Position numbers and translations under genes: made by a program. From contig JAFEEK010000481.1 of assembly GCA_018241165.1 (NCBI GenBank), forward strand, positions 1 to 18,338: a stretch of 18,338 nt of DNA, written 5' to 3'. The stretch comes from Pseudomonadota bacterium (lineage in GTDB: Bacteria; Pseudomonadota; Gammaproteobacteria; Xanthomonadales; Rhodanobacteraceae). The notes under the pieces are model-generated. The model made no database searches and was not told where the DNA came from. It saw only the letters and a program-made list of their open reading frames with translations. Below are positions 7,256 through 14,202 of the stretch, piece by piece; the first letter of the stretch is position 1; each line of letters opens with the position of its first letter.

Positions 7256-7368
7256 GGTGGCGGCCCCGCCAGCCACATCCCGGCACCCGAATCGTTCACT
7301 ACCGTTGCTGCCTTCCGGCCCTGGCGGGATTTGCAAACTATCGTCGCGGGAGAACCGACGGGGCCACC
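7256..7368 (-). ncRNA. ffs: Signal recognition particle RNA, 4.5S type
   Basis: On the minus strand a sequence of about 113 bases folds as a long hairpin. The 5' GGTGGCCCCG pairs with the 3' CGGGGCCGCCACC. GTCGGTTCTCCCGC near the 5' end and GTGCCGGGATGTGGCTGG near the 3' end closely match E. coli 4.5S RNA. The apical Ffh-binding part reads CAGGGCCGGAAGGCAGCA, with the GGAA tetraloop and the conserved asymmetric loop. It binds Ffh to target nascent membrane proteins. It lies 18 bases downstream of tRNA-Ser on the same strand and 23 bases upstream of the protease start. No own promoter is evident, so co-transcription with the tRNA is likely. Ends are accurate to a few bases. Confidence 0.95.
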
Positions 7369-7374
7369 ATAGAC

Positions 7375-7395
7375 TGGCGGAGAAATTGGCGGAGA
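7375..7395. repeat. 9-base direct repeat of the tRNA-Ser 3' end
   Basis: TGGCGGAGA occurs at 7387-7395 (the tRNA 3' end including the encoded CCA) and again at 7375-7383 in the spacer before the SRP RNA. It could be a slippage duplication or a decayed attachment-site trace; it is too short to decide. Confidence 0.5.
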
Positions 7396-7478
7396 GAGCG
7401 GGATTCGAACCCGCGAAGCGGTTTGACCCGCTTACACACTTTCCAGGCGTGCTCCTTCAACCACTCGGACACCTCTCC
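7387..7478 (-). tRNA. tRNA-Ser, anticodon GGA
   Basis: The 92-base minus-strand sequence GGAGAGGTGTCCGAGTGG... has a 7-bp acceptor stem closing against the 3' TCTCTCC, discriminator G and an encoded CCA. The anticodon loop is CTGGAAA with anticodon GGA (reads UCC/UCU). A long variable arm (AGCGGGTCAAACCGCTT) marks it as serine class II, and the T-arm reads GCGGGTTCGAATCCCGC. A strong promoter lies six or so bases upstream of the mature 5' end. Confidence 0.97.
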
Positions 7479-7490
7479 GGAAGGCCGCGC

Positions 7491-7519
7491 AGGATACCGG
7501 ACGCGCGCTGCCGGCACAA
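7491..7519 (-). promoter_or_regulatory. Sigma70-type promoter of tRNA-Ser
   Basis: On the minus strand TTGTGC (7519-7514) is separated by exactly 17 bases from TATCCT (7496-7491), followed by a GC-rich discriminator (GCGCGGCC), a feature of stringently controlled stable-RNA promoters. The predicted transcript start is about 7484, a few bases before the mature tRNA end. It probably also drives the SRP RNA. Confidence 0.7.
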
Positions 7520-7550
7520 GGATGCAACACTGGCCCCAGCCCGCTCAACT

Positions 7551-7559
7551 TGGCACAAT
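7551..7559 (+). promoter_or_regulatory. Possible extended -10 promoter of dnaX
   Basis: TGG followed by CACAAT resembles an extended -10 element. The start would be near 7566 with a leader of about 20 bases before ATG 7586. There is no good -35 box and the match is modest. Confidence 0.35.
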
Positions 7560-7585
7560 CGACACTTCGGCAACACGGTGTCTTG

Positions 7586-9211
7586 ATGAGCTATCAGGTT
7601 CTCGCGCGCAAGTGGCGTCCCAAGAAGTTCTCCGAACTCGTGGGCCAGGAACACGTCGTGCGCGCGCTGACCAATGCGCTGGAATCCCGGCGCGTGCACC
7701 ACGCCTTCCTGTTCACCGGCACGCGCGGCATTGGCAAGACGACCATCGCGCGCATCTTCGCCAAGTCGCTGAACTGCGAACGCGGGCAGTCGTCCAATCC
7801 TTGCGGCGAGTGCGCGGCCTGCCGCGACATCGACGCCGGCCGCTTCATGGACATGATCGAGATCGACGCGGCCAGCAACACCGGCGTCGACGACGTGCGC
7901 CAGGTGATCGAGAACGCGCAATACGCGCCTTCGCGCGGGCGCTTCAAGGTGTACCTCATCGACGAAGTGCACATGCTCAGCAAATCCGCGTTCAACGCGC
8001 TGTTGAAAACGCTGGAAGAACCGCCCGAGCACGTGAAGTTTCTGCTCGCCACCACCGATCCGCAGAAATTGCCGGTGACGGTGTTGTCGCGTTGCCTGAA
8101 GTTCAATTTGAAGCGGTTGTTGCCGGACCAGATCGTCGGCCAGATGCGGCATATCCTCGATGCGGAGAAGATCGCCTACGACGCCGATGCGCTGGACGAA
8201 CTCGCGCGCGGCGCGGATGGTTCCCTGCGCGATGGTCTTTCGCTGCTCGATCAGGCCATCGCTTACGGTGCGGGTAGCGTGCACGCGGCCGAAGTGCGGC
8301 AGATGCTCGGCACGATCGAGCGCAGCGAGGTGTTTGCGCTGATCGACGCGGTGCACGCGGGCGACGGCGCAAGACTCATGGCCCAGGTCGAGCATTTGTC
8401 CGAATTCGCGCCGGATTTCAGCGGGGTACTCGACGACCTCGCCACGGCACTGCATCGCGTGCAGATCGCGCAGGTGATCGGTGCGGCGGATACGGATCCG
8501 CGTACGCAGGCGCTGGCCGGTTCGCTTGGCGCCGAAGAAGTCCAGCTTTACTACCAGATCGCGACCACCGGACGCCGCGACATGCCGATTGCGCCGACGC
8601 CGCGCGCCGGATTCGAGATGACCTTGCTGCGCATGCTCGCATTCCGACCCGCGAATGCGGCGGTTGAAACCGCAGGCCGCAAATCCGACCCGGTCAAGTC
8701 GGCGCCAGTCAAATCAGCGCCGCGTGTTGCGCCCAGTGCGCCTGCGGCATCGCCGAAGCCCACACCGCGCAGCGAGCCGGAGGCAGCATCGGGTGCGCCG
8801 AACGATGCGGCGATCCGCGCAGCCGAAGCGGGAGACTGGCCCGCGCTCATCGCCGCCGCCGGCGTGCGCGGTCCCGCCGGGCAGCTCGCGCAGCATGCCG
8901 CGCTGCTCGGTATCGATGGCAACACGGTTCGGCTCGAACTCAAGACCGACCACGAACATCTGCGTGCGCCGATGCTGGTGACCCAATTGCAGGATGCGCT
9001 CGGCAAGGCGTTGGGCCACGGCGTGACGCTGCGCTTCGAGAAAGCGGCATCGGCGGCGATGCCCACGCCGGCCGACCTCGCGCGCAGCCGCAAGGACGCC
9101 AACCACAAAGCGGCCGAAGCTGCGCTGCATGCCGATCCGGTCGTGCAGGGCATGATCCGCGATTTCGGCGCGCGCGTGATTCCCGAATCGATCAAGGCAA
9201 CGGAGAAGTGA
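7586..9211 (+). CDS. dnaX: DNA polymerase III clamp-loader subunit tau (and gamma)
   Basis: A 541-residue AAA+ subunit of the clamp loader, which loads the beta sliding clamp and links polymerase cores. The start MSYQVLARKWRPKKF is the classic DnaX N-terminus. Walker A is GTRGIGKT (45-52). Zinc ligands are Cys64, 73, 76 and 79. Walker B is LIDEVHM (124-130), sensor 1 is LLATTDPQKLP and sensor 2 is GSLRD. A low-complexity Pro/Ala/Ser linker (about 365-420) leads to the C-terminal domain. It is shorter than E. coli tau (643), mainly in the linker and tail, and I see no A-AAA-AAG slippery site, so a gamma form made by frameshifting is not evident. Upstream frame extension lacks family similarity. 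ybaB follows after one base. Confidence 0.96.
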   Translation: MSYQVLARKWRPKKFSELVGQEHVVRALTNALESRRVHHAFLFTGTRGIGKTTIARIFAKSLNCERGQSSNPCGECAACRDIDAGRFMDMIEIDAASNTGVDDVRQVIENAQYAPSRGRFKVYLIDEVHMLSKSAFNALLKTLEEPPEHVKFLLATTDPQKLPVTVLSRCLKFNLKRLLPDQIVGQMRHILDAEKIAYDADALDELARGADGSLRDGLSLLDQAIAYGAGSVHAAEVRQMLGTIERSEVFALIDAVHAGDGARLMAQVEHLSEFAPDFSGVLDDLATALHRVQIAQVIGAADTDPRTQALAGSLGAEEVQLYYQIATTGRRDMPIAPTPRAGFEMTLLRMLAFRPANAAVETAGRKSDPVKSAPVKSAPRVAPSAPAASPKPTPRSEPEAASGAPNDAAIRAAEAGDWPALIAAAGVRGPAGQLAQHAALLGIDGNTVRLELKTDHEHLRAPMLVTQLQDALGKALGHGVTLRFEKAASAAMPTPADLARSRKDANHKAAEAALHADPVVQGMIRDFGARVIPESIKATEK

Positions 9212-9212
9212 C

Positions 9213-9536
9213 ATGCGCGGACCCATGGCGCAAATCATGCAACAGGCGCAGCGCATGCAAGACGACCTCAAGCGCGCGCAGGAAGAACTGGCCAGACTCG
9301 AAGTCACGGGCCAATCCGGCGGCGGCATGGTCAGCGTGACCATGAATGGCCGTCACGAAGTGCGTAGCGTGCGCATCGATCGCAAGCTGTTCGCCGACGA
9401 TCCGGAAATGGCCGAAGACCTTGTCGCAGCCGCGATCAACGACGCGGTCAACAAGATTTCCGCGGCCAGCCAGGAAAGAATGGGCGCAGTCGCCGGCGGG
9501 ATGAACTTGCCGGCGGGATTCAAGCTGCCGTTTTGA
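9213..9536 (+). CDS. ybaB: Nucleoid-associated protein, YbaB/EbfC family
   Basis: A 107-residue DNA-binding protein forming tweezer-like dimers. The N-terminal helix (MAQIMQQAQRMQDDLKRAQEELA) is typical, followed by the VTGQSGGGMVSVTMNGRHEV sheet and the DLVAAAINDAVNKI helix; length is normal (about 105-110). The start ATG 9213 has GGAG five to ten bases upstream, inside the end of dnaX, and lies one base after the dnaX stop. The dnaX-ybaB-recR order is conserved across many bacteria, so this is one operon. ATG 9225 (MAQIM) is a possible shorter start. Confidence 0.95.
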   Translation: MRGPMAQIMQQAQRMQDDLKRAQEELARLEVTGQSGGGMVSVTMNGRHEVRSVRIDRKLFADDPEMAEDLVAAAINDAVNKISAASQERMGAVAGGMNLPAGFKLPF

Positions 9537-9554
9537 TCGATACCGATTGATTCG

Positions 9555-10157
9555 ATGTCCGGATCGCCGCTGCTCAACGAACTCATCGAAGCCCTGCGCT
9601 GCCTGCCCGGCGTCGGCGCCAAGACCGCGCAGCGCATGGCCTTTCATGTGCTCGAGCGCGACCGCGCCGGCGCGCGCCGGTTGGCGGAAAAACTGGGCCA
9701 GGCGACCGAACGCATCGGCAATTGCACACGCTGCCGCACCTTCAGCGAAGAAAAAATCTGTGCGCTGTGCGCGAGCGCGTCACGCGATGCCACGCTGTTG
9801 TGCATTGTCGAGACGCCCGCCGACCAGCTCGCGATCGAACAGGCCACCGGATTTCGCGGTCGCTATTTCGTCCTGCTCGGCAGGCTGTCGCCGCTGGATG
9901 GATTGGGCCCGAATGAATTGGGACTGGATTTGCTTGCCGCACGCCTCGCGGAAGGCGAAGTGCGTGAGATGATCGTGGCGACCAATCCCACCGTCGAAGG
10001 CGAAGCGACCGCACATATGCTCAGCGGGATCGCGCGCAATGCGGGCGTGCGCGCCACGCGCCTGGCGCATGGCGTGCCGTTGGGCGGGGAACTCGAATAC
10101 ATCGATCGGGGAACGCTGGCGCATGCCTTCGGGTCCCGCCAAAATCTGGAGGGATGA
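9555..10157 (+). CDS. recR: Recombination mediator protein RecR
   Basis: A 200-residue protein that works with RecF and RecO to load RecA on gapped single-stranded DNA. The helix-hairpin-helix part is [21 protein letters not shown] zinc finger follows with Cys57, 60, 69 and 72 ([16 protein letters not shown]). The Toprim domain begins at [15 protein letters not shown] and carries [30 protein letters not shown] and the C-terminal ARGVP-like segment [15 protein letters not shown]. The length equals the family norm (about 198-200). ATG 9555 lies 18 bases after the ybaB stop without a strong ribosome site. Confidence 0.97.
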   Translation: MSGSPLLNELIEALRCLPGVGAKTAQRMAFHVLERDRAGARRLAEKLGQATERIGNCTRCRTFSEEKICALCASASRDATLLCIVETPADQLAIEQATGFRGRYFVLLGRLSPLDGLGPNELGLDLLAARLAEGEVREMIVATNPTVEGEATAHMLSGIARNAGVRATRLAHGVPLGGELEYIDRGTLAHAFGSRQNLEG

Positions 10158-10160
10158 ACC

Positions 10161-10505
10161 ATGACCGACACGATTTTCGACAAGATCATCCGCCGCGAAA
10201 TTCCCGCCGATATCGTCTACGAAGACGAAGAAATCCTTGCCTTCCGTGACATCGCGCCGGCCGCGCCCGTGCATGTGCTGTTCATCCCGAGAAAGGCCAT
10301 CGCGACCTTGAACGACGCGAACGAAGCGGATGCCACCTTGATCGGCAAGCTCGTGCTCGCCGCCACGCGCTGGGCGAAATCGCAAGGGTTTGCCGACGAC
10401 GGCTATCGCGTGGTGATGAATTGCAACAAGGACGGCGGCCAGACCGTGTTCCACATCCACTTGCATCTGCTTGCCGGGCGGCAGATGCACTGGCCGCCGG
10501 GGTGA
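10161..10505 (+). CDS. HIT-family protein (HinT-like purine nucleoside phosphoramidase)
   Basis: A 114-residue histidine-triad protein; relatives hydrolyse AMP-lysine and other nucleoside phosphoramidates and exist as dimers. The start MTDTIFDKIIRREIPADIVYEDE is the standard HinT opening, then LAFRDIAPAAPVHVLFIPR, a GYRVVMNCNKDGGQTV segment and the active-site triad HIHLHLLAG (98-106). Length matches HinT (about 115). The ATG follows the recR stop by three bases with a GGAGG ribosome site at 10150-10154, so it belongs to the dnaX-ybaB-recR transcript. Its physiological substrate is not deducible. Confidence 0.93.
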   Translation: MTDTIFDKIIRREIPADIVYEDEEILAFRDIAPAAPVHVLFIPRKAIATLNDANEADATLIGKLVLAATRWAKSQGFADDGYRVVMNCNKDGGQTVFHIHLHLLAGRQMHWPPG

Positions 10506-10643
10506 AGCCGAGCGCTTGCGACATGCGTTGAAGCGCATGTCGCGCGAGGCTGAACGCCCGAAGCAGGACGCGGAGGGCCGGGTTGCTTCGCGAGGCCGGG
10601 AAGGCCGAGCTTAGCAACACCCGGAGCGAAGCGAAGGCTTGAC
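10506..10643. other. Convergent intergenic region with two inverted repeats
   Basis: 138 bases between the HIT gene (+) and the slp gene (-) without a gene. A perfect 10-bp inverted repeat GCGACATGCG/CGCATGTCGC with a 6-base loop lies at 10518-10543. A second, bulged one pairs CCGGGTTGCT (10578-10587) with AGCAACACCCGG (10613-10624) around an inner GGCC...GGCC. Neither is followed by a T-run. They may act together as factor-independent or bidirectional termination structures, or be remnants of a dispersed repeat. Confidence 0.5.
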
Positions 10644-11207
10644 TCAATGCTTCGGCGGCGCCGGCCTGATGATCACCACCGGCGGCGCCCAGTAACCGCT
10701 GCCCCAGTACGGGCCCCACGGACCCCAGAACGGATCGTAGTAGTACGGCCATGCGCCGCGCTGGTCCTCGGGCCGGCGCTCGGGCCACAGGTAGATGTTG
10801 TCGGCATCGACCAGCGCATAGGTGTAGTCGTAGCCGCCGACCGGATGTTTCTGCGTGCCGGCCAGCGTGCCGGTCACGGTGATTTCGCGATCCTTCTTGT
10901 ACAGCTCCGGATCGTAGAAACCGCGGCCGCAGGCGATGAAGCGGCCACTGCTTTGCGAACGCGGACGCGGCCGCGCATCGTCGAAGAGCGCGCGCGAAAG
11001 GATCTCGAAGCAGGTCTTGTCCGATTCCGGATTGACCGAGACGATATTGCCGCCCCAGCGCACGCGATCGCCGTGGCCGCCTTGTTGCGCGGCCTGCTGC
11101 GGTGTGATCGCATCGAAATTCTGTCCGGCCAGTTGTGGCGGCACGCTGGCGCAGCCAGCCAGCGCAAGTGCGCCGAGCGTGGCGGTGGTTACGAGGAAAT
11201 TACGCAT
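10644..11207 (-). CDS. Slp-family outer-membrane lipoprotein with aromatic tail
   Basis: A 187-residue lipoprotein. The signal peptide ends in the lipobox LAGC with lipidated Cys19. The body matches the Slp family (starvation-inducible outer-membrane lipoprotein): GDRVRWGGNIVSV, CFEILSRAL, GRFIACGRGFYDPELY, and REITVTGTLAGTQKHPVGGYDYTYALVDAD with LWPE. Residues 153-173 form an unusual aromatic-rich tail with five Trp and five Tyr among Pro and Gly, then a basic Pro-rich end. The start ATG is supported by an AGGAG ribosome site. It lies 25 bases after tgpA on the same strand and may be the last gene of that operon. The family is of unknown molecular function. Confidence 0.88.
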   Translation of the reverse strand: MRNFLVTTATLGALALAGCASVPPQLAGQNFDAITPQQAAQQGGHGDRVRWGGNIVSVNPESDKTCFEILSRALFDDARPRPRSQSSGRFIACGRGFYDPELYKKDREITVTGTLAGTQKHPVGGYDYTYALVDADNIYLWPERRPEDQRGAWPYYYDPFWGPWGPYWGSGYWAPPVVIIRPAPPKH

Positions 11208-11232
11208 GGCGAACTCCTGAGGTTTTCACGAT

Positions 11233-13200
11233 TCACGACGATTGTCGCGCCGTTTGCGTCGCGGCAGGAAGCCTCAATGCGGCGACGGCGCGGGTAAAGT
11301 TTTGTATCCGTTCAGGGTCAGGTAACGCATGGGCATAGCGCAGGCCGACATAGTGCGCGAACAAATCCTGCAAATCGTGCTGTGACGGCCATGCCGCCGC
11401 CACGCGCATCGCGAGCGTCAGCGGGCCTTCGGCGGGATCGCGCGCAGCGCCGGCACGCGCGAGTTTGCGGCAAAGCCGCGCATAGGCGGCATCCAGCGCG
11501 TCGCCGGCGGGCTTGGGTGCGCGCATCACCCACCAGGCGAACAAGCCCAGCAGCAGGCTGCCCGCGACCAGCATTGCCAGCATCAGTTGCGGATATTCGG
11601 CCTTGTCCACGCCAAACGGCGTGAGCAGGCTTTGCTGGCGCAGCGCGTTGAACTGGACGATCGCATCGTTCCAGAAGCGGTTGACCAGGTCCATGCGGTT
11701 GCGGATCGCCATCAGCCAATCGGCCTGATACCACGGTGCGCTGGCGCCCGCCGCGGCGCGCGCGCCGGCCTGCACGCGTTGCGGGCTCACCGCCGCGGTC
11801 GGGTCCACGCGCACCCAGCCGCGGCCTTGCAGCCATACTTCCGACCAGGCGTGCGCGTCGGACTGGCGCACGACCCAATAGTTGCCGAGCCTGTTGAAAT
11901 AGCCGCCCTGGTAGCCGGTGACGACGCGCGCGGGAATGCCGGCGGCGCGCATCAGGAACGTGAACGCCGACGAAAAGTGTTCGCAGAAACCGCGCTTGGT
12001 ATCGAACAGGAAATCGTCCACCGAATCGCGGCCGAGCAGTGGCGCGTTGAGGGTGTAGGTGAATTCGCCGCGGATCATGTCCAGCGCCGCATCGATGATG
12101 CGATTCGGGTCGCCGTTGAATTCGTCGTGCCAGCGCTGCGCCAGTGCGTGCGAACGCGGATCGAATCCGGGCGGCAGTTGCAGGGCAAGCCGGCGATGCA
12201 GCGGATCGAGCACGGGTTCGAGCACGTAGTCCGGCGCGGAAACCATGCGGTAACGGGTCGGATCGTCCACGCGCGCGCGGCTGACCAGGCTCATGTCGGC
12301 GCCGCGCACGGCGCCTTGCGGCGCGAGCAAGGGCACGTCAAGGGCAAGCAACCAGTGGCGTTCGGATGGTTCCAGCGTGACCTCGTAACCGACGCGCGCA
12401 CCGCGCACGCGCACGTCGCCATCGCCGGGCCGGCTGGCCAGCCATTCGGGTCGCGTCCAGGCGCTGCCGTCGAATTGCCATAGCACCGGGCCGCGCCAGT
12501 AGAGCTTGTCGCGCGGCGGCGGCGTGTCGTCGAACACGACGCGAAACGCCGGGCTGTCGTCGATCAGCAGTTCCTGCATGGTGCCCGGCGCCATGCGGTC
12601 GCCGAGGCCGGTGCGCGCGCTGGTGTCGTTCGGCGCACCCCACAGCGGCGACGCGAGGCGCGGAAACAGCACGAACGCGCACAGCGCCAGCGGCAACGCG
12701 GTGGCAAGGGCGAATGCGCCCGAACGCAGATCCGGCAACCATGCGGTGCGCGCGGATTCGAGCGCGCGCAGGGCGGCGAGCAGGATGACGAGCGCTGCGC
12801 ACAACAGCACGGTATTCCACAGGCCCTGGTCGAACAGCAGCGCGCTCATCAGCACGAAGGCGGAAAAACAGATCGCCGCGCGCGCATCGCGGCGGTTGTC
12901 GGTTTCCAGCAGCTTGAGCGCGAGCATCGCGCAAGCCAGCGCGCTGCCCGGTTCGCGCCCGAACAGGTTGCCGTAGTGGAAAACGATCAGCACCGGAAAC
13001 AGCAGTACCAGCGGCAGCTTGATCCATGCCGGCAGGCGTTTCGCGCTGCGCCGGCGCTGCAGCCAGCGCAACACGATCAGAGCCAGGACCGGCATGGAAA
13101 TAAGCCACGGCAAGCGCAGCAGGTGCGGCAGCACCGCCACAAACACCGCTGCCGCGGTGAGGCGAAATTGCAGGTCGGTCAGTGCCGGCGAGGATTTCAC
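11233..13200 (-). CDS. tgpA: TgpA-like membrane transglutaminase
   Basis: A 655-residue inner-membrane protein. The N-terminus (DUF3488) has several membrane helices within residues 12-180. A periplasmic stretch follows, then a transglutaminase-core domain with the catalytic triad visible as Cys406 (KRGFCEHFSSAF), His450 (SDAHAWSEVW) and Asp466 (VRVDPTAA). A last membrane helix at about 537-559 leads to a DUF4129-like cytosolic tail. Pseudomonas TgpA is a related, growth-important periplasmic transglutaminase. No ATG fits; GTG 13200 overlaps the DUF58 stop as GTGA and has GGAG about nine bases upstream, so coupled translation with the DUF58 gene is expected. The open frame extends upstream only as a shadow of DUF58. 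The symbol is by family resemblance. Confidence 0.92.
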   Translation of the reverse strand: MKSSPALTDLQFRLTAAAVFVAVLPHLLRLPWLISMPVLALIVLRWLQRRRSAKRLPAWIKLPLVLLFPVLIVFHYGNLFGREPGSALACAMLALKLLETDNRRDARAAICFSAFVLMSALLFDQGLWNTVLLCAALVILLAALRALESARTAWLPDLRSGAFALATALPLALCAFVLFPRLASPLWGAPNDTSARTGLGDRMAPGTMQELLIDDSPAFRVVFDDTPPPRDKLYWRGPVLWQFDGSAWTRPEWLASRPGDGDVRVRGARVGYEVTLEPSERHWLLALDVPLLAPQGAVRGADMSLVSRARVDDPTRYRMVSAPDYVLEPVLDPLHRRLALQLPPGFDPRSHALAQRWHDEFNGDPNRIIDAALDMIRGEFTYTLNAPLLGRDSVDDFLFDTKRGFCEHFSSAFTFLMRAAGIPARVVTGYQGGYFNRLGNYWVVRQSDAHAWSEVWLQGRGWVRVDPTAAVSPQRVQAGARAAAGASAPWYQADWLMAIRNRMDLVNRFWNDAIVQFNALRQQSLLTPFGVDKAEYPQLMLAMLVAGSLLLGLFAWWVMRAPKPAGDALDAAYARLCRKLARAGAARDPAEGPLTLAMRVAAAWPSQHDLQDLFAHYVGLRYAHALPDPERIQNFTRAVAALRLPAATQTARQSS

Positions 13201-14186
13201 GACGCGGCTCCGGGCGCGAGCGCCAGTGCGCGCAGGCAGGCGTGACGATGCTCGGCGCCGAGACCGGCGTCGATGCGCGTTTGCGGCAAGGCCAGTGCAT
13301 ACGGCAGGCGCGCCGTTTCGGCCAGGCACACCCATGCGGCGAGGCGCGCGATGCGATCTTCATTCGGCAGTCCGCGCAGCGTGGCGAAATCGAGCATGAT
13401 TTCCTGCCCGTGCGGCGTTTCGAATTCCTTGACCAACAATTCGCCGCGGCGCGCGCTGGCCTTCCATGCGATCGCACGCGGCGGGTCGCCGGTTTGATAT
13501 TCGCGCAGCGCCGCCAGTTCGTCGCCGCTGCAACGGTCGGCGAGCTGGTACGCCTGCGCGCCGGAGCGCGGCAGGGGCGGTGGATTTTCTTCCAGGCGCG
13601 GATACACCAGCGCGGCGAATTCCGGATTGACCCAGCTCCAGACCTCGAACAGGCCGAACGGGTATTCGCTGCACAGGCGCAATCGGCCCGGGCGCTGCCA
13701 GCCGCGTTGTGGGGCGGGAATGCGCAAGGTGGCGGCGCCGTCGCGGTCCAGGTCGAAGGCGATTTCCGCTTCCGTCGCACGCAGGCGCAGGCTGTGGCGC
13801 GGCCGTGTTGCAATGTGGAAATGTATAGAAAATTCCAACTCGCCGCCGGCATGGCAGGGCTCGGCGCGCAGTGCCGCGATTTCGAGCCGGTTCAAGGTGG
13901 CGAACGCGGCGAACACGCTCTGGTAAGCGGCCGCGGCGAACAGGCAGGTCAGCAGCAGGGCCGGATTGTTGTTGTAGTTCAGCGCGCCGAGCAGCATCAC
14001 CAGCAAGAGCAGCGACAGCATCAGGCCGAAGCGCGTCGGCAGCACGTAGATGCGGTGGCGGTCGAGCCGGATCGGCAGGGATTCGACGCGCTTCAGGCGC
14101 GTCAGCGCCGGCAGGCGGCGTTCGGCGTATTCGAACAACCGGTCGCGGAGCGACGTGCGGATAGCGCTGGCAGCGGTGCCGGTCAA
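13197..14186 (-). CDS. DUF58 domain protein (MoxR-associated)
   Basis: A membrane-anchored protein of about 329 residues. Two hydrophobic helices lie at about 53-70 and 76-98 (LPTRFGLMLSLLLLVMLLGA, with the typical LNYNNNPALLLT between). A soluble part carries the DUF58 core at 222-256 (DELAALREYQTGDPPRAIAW, then KASARRGELLVKEFE). Proteins of this family accompany MoxR ATPases and TgpA and have a von Willebrand A-like fold. No ATG or GTG lies near the expected N-terminus; TTG 14186, 16 bases after the upstream stop, gives the usual amount of sequence before the first helix, so I chose it with reservation. The last codon overlaps the tgpA start. Confidence 0.85.
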   Translation of the reverse strand: MTGTAASAIRTSLRDRLFEYAERRLPALTRLKRVESLPIRLDRHRIYVLPTRFGLMLSLLLLVMLLGALNYNNNPALLLTCLFAAAAYQSVFAAFATLNRLEIAALRAEPCHAGGELEFSIHFHIATRPRHSLRLRATEAEIAFDLDRDGAATLRIPAPQRGWQRPGRLRLCSEYPFGLFEVWSWVNPEFAALVYPRLEENPPPLPRSGAQAYQLADRCSGDELAALREYQTGDPPRAIAWKASARRGELLVKEFETPHGQEIMLDFATLRGLPNEDRIARLAAWVCLAETARLPYALALPQTRIDAGLGAEHRHACLRALALAPGAAS

Positions 14187-14202
14187 CGTCGCGCCCCGGC
14201 GT

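Noticed and set aside
7233..7286. An 18-codon longer start for the metalloprotease
   Set aside because: It would be translated from the 3' end of the SRP RNA and would bury the signal peptide. ATG 7232 has a good ribosome site.
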